A DNA stretch of 9,284 bases from Methanosarcinales archaeon. Lineage in GTDB: Archaea; Halobacteriota; Methanosarcinia; Methanosarcinales; Methanocomedenaceae. The position numbers and the translations under genes are program-made. The notes beneath the pieces are model-generated. The model saw nothing but the letters and a program-made list of their open reading frames with translations. It was not told the DNA's origin and did no database searches. The stretch lies in assembly GCA_023136155.1 (NCBI GenBank), contig JAGLRT010000134.1:1-9284 (forward strand). The letters run 5' to 3'. Positions 6,031 through 9,284 of the stretch are shown here, in pieces. Numbering within the stretch: the stretch's first letter is position 1; each line of letters starts with the position of its first letter.

Positions 6031-6050
6031 TTATCAGATGATATCAAATT
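6031..6050. promoter_or_regulatory. Tandem TTATCAGAT-like half-sites at the thi4 start
   Basis: TTATCAGATG (6031-6040) is followed directly by ATATCAAATT (6041-6050), which matches TTATCAGATT at 8 of 10 positions. The two half-sites are in direct orientation and exactly 10 bases apart, and they cover the predicted thi4 transcription start, a classic place for repression. Confidence 0.4.
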
Positions 6051-6067
6051 AATTGCTGGTTAATATC

Positions 6068-6838
6068 ATGGAACTGGACGAAATAACAATCTCAAGAGCT
6101 ATTATCGAAGGATTTACTGCTGATTTTCTTGACTGTACAGATACCGAAGTGGCATTGGTTGGCGGTGGCCCTGCAAACCTGGTGGCAGCAAAGATTCTGG
6201 CAGATGCCGGTGTAAGGACTGTGCTGTTCGAGCGTAAACTGGCAGTGGGTGGTGGTATGTGGGGTGGCGGCATGATGATGCCAAGGATAGTGGTCCAGGA
6301 AGAAGCAAAACGCATACTTGATAGTTTCGGCGTCAATTACACTGAATACAAGCCCGGCTACTATGTGGCAGACTCAATTGAATGTGTGTGCAGGCTGGGA
6401 GCCGAGGCTGCGGCTGCAGGGGCCAGGATATTCAATCTGGTCAGTGTTGACGATGTGATGATCCGTGAAGGTGATGCAGTGACCGGGCTGGTCATTAACT
6501 GGACAGCAGTGAGTCTGCAAAAACTGCACGTTGACCCCATGACAATCAGGGCAAAAGTAGTCATTGATGGCACAGGGCACGAAGCAGATGTGTGCAGCAC
6601 AGTGGCTCGAAAAATTCCTGGAGCATTGACTGTAGTCGGAGAAAAACCCATGTGGGCAGACGTGGGAGAACGTATTATCATGGATAATACCAAGGAAGTC
6701 TATCCCGGCCTTATTGTCACAGGCATGGCAGCCAATGCCGTGGCCGGAGCGCCCAGGATGGGGCCAGTGTTCGGAGGCATGTTGCTCTCAGGCGAAAAGG
6801 CAGCACAACTGGCAATGGCAAAACTGGAAATCAAATAG
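6068..6838 (+). CDS. thi4: Thiamine thiazole synthase, sulfide-dependent archaeal Thi4
   Basis: Thi4 makes the ADP-thiazole precursor of thiamine from NAD and glycine. Archaeal enzymes take sulfur from free sulfide, using iron, because a His replaces the Cys that the yeast suicide enzyme sacrifices. Here the site reads KLHVDPMTI with H154 in that position, so the enzyme should be catalytic. The dinucleotide-binding loop is VGGGPANLVAA (31-41), with GGGMWGGGMM (61-70), IDGTGHEADV (166-175) and the C-terminal GMAANAVAGAPRMGPVFGGM (219-238), all typical of the family. The length of 256 is normal. Earlier databases sometimes call this ribose-1,5-bisphosphate isomerase. I chose ATG 6068; an in-frame TTG at 6053 would add five residues, and neither has a strong ribosome site. 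It diverges from nrdH across an operator-rich region. No other thiamine gene is in the window. Confidence 0.94.
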   Translation: MELDEITISRAIIEGFTADFLDCTDTEVALVGGGPANLVAAKILADAGVRTVLFERKLAVGGGMWGGGMMMPRIVVQEEAKRILDSFGVNYTEYKPGYYVADSIECVCRLGAEAAAAGARIFNLVSVDDVMIREGDAVTGLVINWTAVSLQKLHVDPMTIRAKVVIDGTGHEADVCSTVARKIPGALTVVGEKPMWADVGERIIMDNTKEVYPGLIVTGMAANAVAGAPRMGPVFGGMLLSGEKAAQLAMAKLEIK

Positions 6839-6907
6839 GATGTAAAAGATAGAAAATACAACTGCCAACAACAAATAAAATATAACAGAAACCAAAAACC
6901 AAAAAGG

Positions 6908-6916
6908 TTTATTAAA
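6908..6916 (+). promoter_or_regulatory. TATA box for a probably leaderless EndoQ gene
   Basis: TTTATTAAA is centred 24 bases before the ATG at 6936. The archaeal TATA-to-start distance is about 25-27 bases, so transcription would begin at or next to the start codon. No ribosome binding site precedes that ATG, which agrees with a leaderless message. The A-rich stretch before it (AACCAAAAAGG) could serve as BRE. Confidence 0.5.
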
Positions 6917-6935
6917 TCTTCACAATCTCATTCCC

Positions 6936-8189
6936 ATGCCTATCATAAACGCCGACCTCCACATTCATTCCAAGTACAGCATGGCCACTTCGGGCCGCAT
7001 GGATATTCCTACACTGGCAGTGGAATCTGTCAGGAAAGGTATCCAGATCGTTGGCACCGGGGACTGCCTGCACCGTAAGTGGCTGGACGAGATAAAGACC
7101 ATGCCCGAAGTAGCAGACGGCGTATATGGTATAGACAATGCCAGGTTCGTACTGACAACTGAACTTGAGGATACTAACAGGGTACACCACCTGCTAATTA
7201 TACCAGACATATCCAAGGCAGAGGAATTGCGAGAAGCAGTGGAACCTGCATCTGTAAATATTGACCAGGACGGGCGGCCCAACGTGAACCTCAACGGTAT
7301 GGAGATTGCTGAACTGGCCAGGGATGCAGGTGCAATGATCGGTCCGGCCCATGCATTTACTCCATGGACAGCCATGTACGCCTACCATGACAGCCTTGAA
7401 AGTTGCTACGGTGAACTGGCACCGTATATCAGTTTTGTGGAACTGGGACTGAGTGCTGATACTGACCTTGGCGACCGCATCAGCGAATTGCACAGGCTGA
7501 CATTTTTGACTAACAGTGATGCCCACAGTCCATGGCCAAATAAACTGGCAAGGGAATTCAACAGGTTCCGGATGGAAGATATCACTTTCAGTGAACTTGA
7601 AAAGGCAATACTTAGACAGGATGGTCGGGGTCCGGTCATGAATGTGGGATTGTTCCCACAGGAAGGCAAATACCACGAATCTGCTTGTATTCGCTGTTTC
7701 AGGCATTATACCCTGAGAGAGAGTATAGGGAAAAACTGGCGTTGCACCTGCGGCGGGCGCATCAAGAAAGGAGTGTGCGACCGTGTCGAGGAACTTGCTG
7801 ACAGCCACGCCCATCCTGACCACAGACCGCCCTACCTTCATCTTATACCCCTGTCCGAGATTATCATGATGGCATTGGGTACTAAAAGTACTACTACAAA
7901 AAAGGTCAAGGGTGCATGGGAAATACTGGTGGACAGGTTCGGCAGCGAGGTGACAGTGCTGCTGGATGCTGAACTTGAAGGTATAGACGGGGTAGACCCG
8001 ACAGTGGTACATGCTGTCAGGATGTTCCGTGAGGGGAAGGTCAGGGTGATACCGGGCGGCGGCGGTCAGTATGGCAGTGTGGAAGTTGATGACGAAAACC
8101 CGACTTCGTTAGTGGCAGAAGACCTGGACCAGGCCCAAAACCAGGCTCAGGCTAAGGGTCAACCCCAGCGTTCACTTACCGATTTCTGA
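6936..8189 (+). CDS. EndoQ-like PHP-domain DNA repair endonuclease (TIGR00375)
   Basis: The 417-residue protein matches the PHP family TIGR00375, whose Pyrococcus member EndoQ nicks DNA 5' of deaminated bases (uracil, hypoxanthine) and abasic sites. PHP metal motifs are in order: DLHIHSKYS (D7, H9, H11), GTGDCLH (40-46), E76, GPAHAFTPW (136-144, H139) and NSDAHSPW (193-200, D195, H197). A zinc-finger-like insert follows with C251-x2-C254 and C270-x-C272, and C281 nearby. A helical domain (about 305-370) ends in PGGGGQYG (373-380). The tail is a Gln/Ala-rich linker closing with QRSLTDF (411-417), which fits a PCNA-binding PIP box. There is no Shine-Dalgarno sequence; a TATA box 24 bases upstream suggests a leaderless message. 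It lies 97 bases after thi4 and 57 before the permease gene. Family is clear; EndoQ activity is inferred from homology. Confidence 0.85.
   Translation: MPIINADLHIHSKYSMATSGRMDIPTLAVESVRKGIQIVGTGDCLHRKWLDEIKTMPEVADGVYGIDNARFVLTTELEDTNRVHHLLIIPDISKAEELREAVEPASVNIDQDGRPNVNLNGMEIAELARDAGAMIGPAHAFTPWTAMYAYHDSLESCYGELAPYISFVELGLSADTDLGDRISELHRLTFLTNSDAHSPWPNKLAREFNRFRMEDITFSELEKAILRQDGRGPVMNVGLFPQEGKYHESACIRCFRHYTLRESIGKNWRCTCGGRIKKGVCDRVEELADSHAHPDHRPPYLHLIPLSEIIMMALGTKSTTTKKVKGAWEILVDRFGSEVTVLLDAELEGIDGVDPTVVHAVRMFREGKVRVIPGGGGQYGSVEVDDENPTSLVAEDLDQAQNQAQAKGQPQRSLTDF
8166..8186 (+). other. C-terminal PIP box of the EndoQ-like protein
   Basis: The last seven codons encode Q-R-S-L-T-D-F, matching the PCNA-interacting peptide pattern Q-x-x-(L/I/M)-x-x-(F/aromatic) with the aromatic as the final residue. 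It sits after a flexible stretch rich in Gln, Ala and Gly (about 398-410). PIP boxes at the extreme C-terminus are common in archaeal repair and replication proteins, and EndoQ of Thermococcales is known to work with PCNA. Only one aromatic is present, so binding strength is uncertain. Confidence 0.55.
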
Positions 8190-8235
8190 ATCGAATTATC
8201 GACAACATCACATCGTTGTATTCATAAATAACAAA

Positions 8236-8240
8236 AAGGA
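8236..8240 (+). promoter_or_regulatory. Ribosome binding site of the permease gene
   Basis: AAGGA ends six bases before the ATG at 8247. The AT-rich TTCATAAATA at 8221-8230 is too close to the ATG to be a TATA box that would leave this site in the transcript, so cotranscription with the EndoQ gene is more likely. Confidence 0.5.
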
Positions 8241-8246
8241 TTTATT

Positions 8247-9029
8247 ATGAACATTGACCTCACATACTGGTATCTCTTTCCAGTAGGGTTGGTCATTGCC
8301 ACCCTTGCAATGTCGGCAGGCATCTCAGGTGCTAATTTCTGGATACCGGCGTATCTTATCTGTGTAAAACTGGACCCGCTTGTAACTTTCTGGCTGGCAC
8401 TTATTACTATGTTATTCGGGTTCGGAAGTGGAGTCGTGAGGAACATCTACCAGGGGACTGTTAACTGGTACCTGATCCGGCAGTACCTTATTCCCACGGT
8501 ACCAGGCGCTGTTATCGGCGCTCTGCTTACCTCTTATGTCAACGGCGAGATCCTTGTTTTTATTTTCGGCTCGTTCATATTATTATACGGGAGCTATATG
8601 CTAAAATCCTGCATTTCTTCTCCGAAAGAGCAGGTCAGGCACAACAAAGTCTTTTGGGGTATAGGGTTTTTGGCCGGGTTCTTAAAGGGATTAATTGCAA
8701 CGGGCCTGGGCAAGTTGATAGTGCCAGGCATGTGGAATCATGAAAAGGTCCGCCATCCATCTGAAGTAATAGGTTCGGCCATCATTATCATTTTTATCGT
8801 GAATGTTGTTGCTGCCCTGACGAGGATGAACCGTGATTTCGTAGGGGTATTGATGGATAACACCGATACTTTGTCCAGTGTCCTGGTGTTTGTGGTCCCG
8901 TCAGTGGTCATAGGTGGGCAGGTTGGACCCAGGGTCATCAAGGATGTGAGTGCTGCTCATCTGAAGGTTTATATTTCAGTGCTGTTGATATTTGTGAGCC
9001 TGCTCATATTTTCCAGGTTATTGTTTTGA
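8247..9029 (+). CDS. TauE/SafE family membrane permease
   Basis: This 260-residue protein is almost wholly hydrophobic and shows about eight membrane segments, at roughly 9-29, 33-60, 78-97, 101-120, 135-154, 173-192, 209-226 and 239-259. It has the internal duplication of TauE/SafE permeases (PF01925): the first-half motif SAGISGANFWIPAYL (23-37) and the second-half motif LKGLIATGLGKLIVPG (146-161), each a small-residue stretch ending in Pro on a re-entrant or kinked helix. Members move sulfite, sulfonates, sulfoacetate and other organic anions; nothing here fixes the substrate or direction. A positively charged loop lies at about 120-134. It starts 57 bases after the EndoQ gene and is probably cotranscribed with it, though no functional link is evident. 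A sulfur connection to sulfide-using Thi4 is only a guess. Family confident, substrate unknown. Confidence 0.85.
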   Translation: MNIDLTYWYLFPVGLVIATLAMSAGISGANFWIPAYLICVKLDPLVTFWLALITMLFGFGSGVVRNIYQGTVNWYLIRQYLIPTVPGAVIGALLTSYVNGEILVFIFGSFILLYGSYMLKSCISSPKEQVRHNKVFWGIGFLAGFLKGLIATGLGKLIVPGMWNHEKVRHPSEVIGSAIIIIFIVNVVAALTRMNRDFVGVLMDNTDTLSSVLVFVVPSVVIGGQVGPRVIKDVSAAHLKVYISVLLIFVSLLIFSRLLF

Positions 9030-9284
9030 ATTTAGGTAGTGTTGAATTCATGACCTGGTGGCAAGGGGTAATGCACTTGATTTAGATAATCTGAATGTAC
9101 TTTTCACCCTGATTTTTGAAGTGGATACTATATTCTCATAATCCAAAGGATAAGTGAGGCTTATTGTATACAGATACAGCTCTGGCTATCTTGTAGATTT
9201 TACTATTTTCGGAGCAAACCTTTTGGGTAAAAACGCTAGCATGGAATTAATTCAATATCTAACTTGACTTTCAAAGATGTGATG
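9030..9284. other. Intergenic tail without an assignable gene
   Basis: The last 255 bases contain no full gene that I can support. The plus strand has a 31-codon open stretch without a good start (from 9046 to the TAA near 9138) that reads LVARGNALDLDNLNVLFTLI and on through FEVDTIFS. The minus strand is open over much the same span apart from one TAG. Protein-like composition without a start or partner suggests either a decayed gene fragment or chance. No strong terminator hairpin, inverted repeat or tRNA is visible. A weak ACCTTTTGGGT symmetry is at 9218-9228. Confidence 0.3.

Noticed and set aside
6010..6067. TPP riboswitch in the thi4 leader
   Set aside because: The leader is too short and lacks the conserved CTGAGA core; TPP riboswitches are rare in archaea. 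A protein operator explains the region better.
6894..6912. Terminator for thi4 (AAACC-AAAAA-GGTTT)
   Set aside because: The stem is five base pairs, there is no U-run after it, and the same bases overlap the EndoQ TATA box.
7194..8012. Long minus-strand open frame (272 codons) opposite the EndoQ-like gene
   Set aside because: It is a shadow of a well-supported gene: rich in Cys, His and Val with no motif, no ribosome site and no promoter.
8202..8219. ACAAC-N8-GTTGT inverted repeat between the EndoQ and permease genes
   Set aside because: Five-base arms with no extension or repeat are expected by chance in AT-rich spacer.
9100..9260. Amber (TAG) read-through gene on the minus strand, suggesting pyrrolysine
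   Set aside because: Only one TAG interrupts a short frame that has no motif, no ribosome site and no homology I recognise; chance is the simpler explanation.

Overview
The window reads as chromosomal DNA of a methanogen-related euryarchaeon, most likely in or near the Methanosarcinales/ANME-2 group. The lineage is an inference. It rests on an archaeal-type phenylalanyl-tRNA synthetase beta subunit, a class III ribonucleotide reductase with its own glutaredoxin-like redoxin (the arrangement known from Methanosarcina), a His-type archaeal Thi4, an EndoQ-like PHP protein, and TATA/BRE-type promoters in front of most transcription units. I see no rRNA, tRNA, CRISPR array, insertion sequence or phage module.

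Layout. At the left edge (1-521) two small DNA-binding proteins diverge: the N-terminus of an Lrp/AsnC-like helix-turn-helix protein leaving the window on the minus strand, and a complete 93-residue winged-helix protein on the plus strand. A structured, possibly transcribed intergenic stretch (522-740) follows. Next is a plus-strand pair, pheT and a KynB-like metal-dependent cyclase/hydrolase, joined by a 4-base ATGA overlap. Converging on it from the minus strand is a two-gene unit, a redoxin (nrdH-like) then nrdD, covering 3131-5768. The redoxin would supply reducing equivalents to the reductase. The activase nrdG is not in the window.

The 299-base region 5769-6067 separates the divergent nrdH-nrdD unit from thi4. 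It is the most informative regulatory stretch here: TATA boxes facing both ways, an 11-bp perfect inverted repeat, repeated TTATCAGAT-like half-sites, and a second unrelated dyad beside the nrdH promoter. Downstream of thi4 come a gene for an EndoQ-like DNA repair nuclease, probably leaderless and ending in an apparent PCNA-binding (PIP) motif, and a TauE/SafE family membrane permease. The last 255 bases hold no gene that I can assign.

The genes are mostly housekeeping: translation, dNTP synthesis, thiamine biosynthesis and DNA repair. The points that deserve a second look are the shared operator-like array between nrdHD and thi4, the apparent loss of one zinc-ligand cysteine in NrdD, the C-terminal PIP box on the EndoQ homologue, the competing hairpins upstream of pheT, and the coupling of pheT to a KynB-like hydrolase. 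No entirely new multi-gene system is evident.
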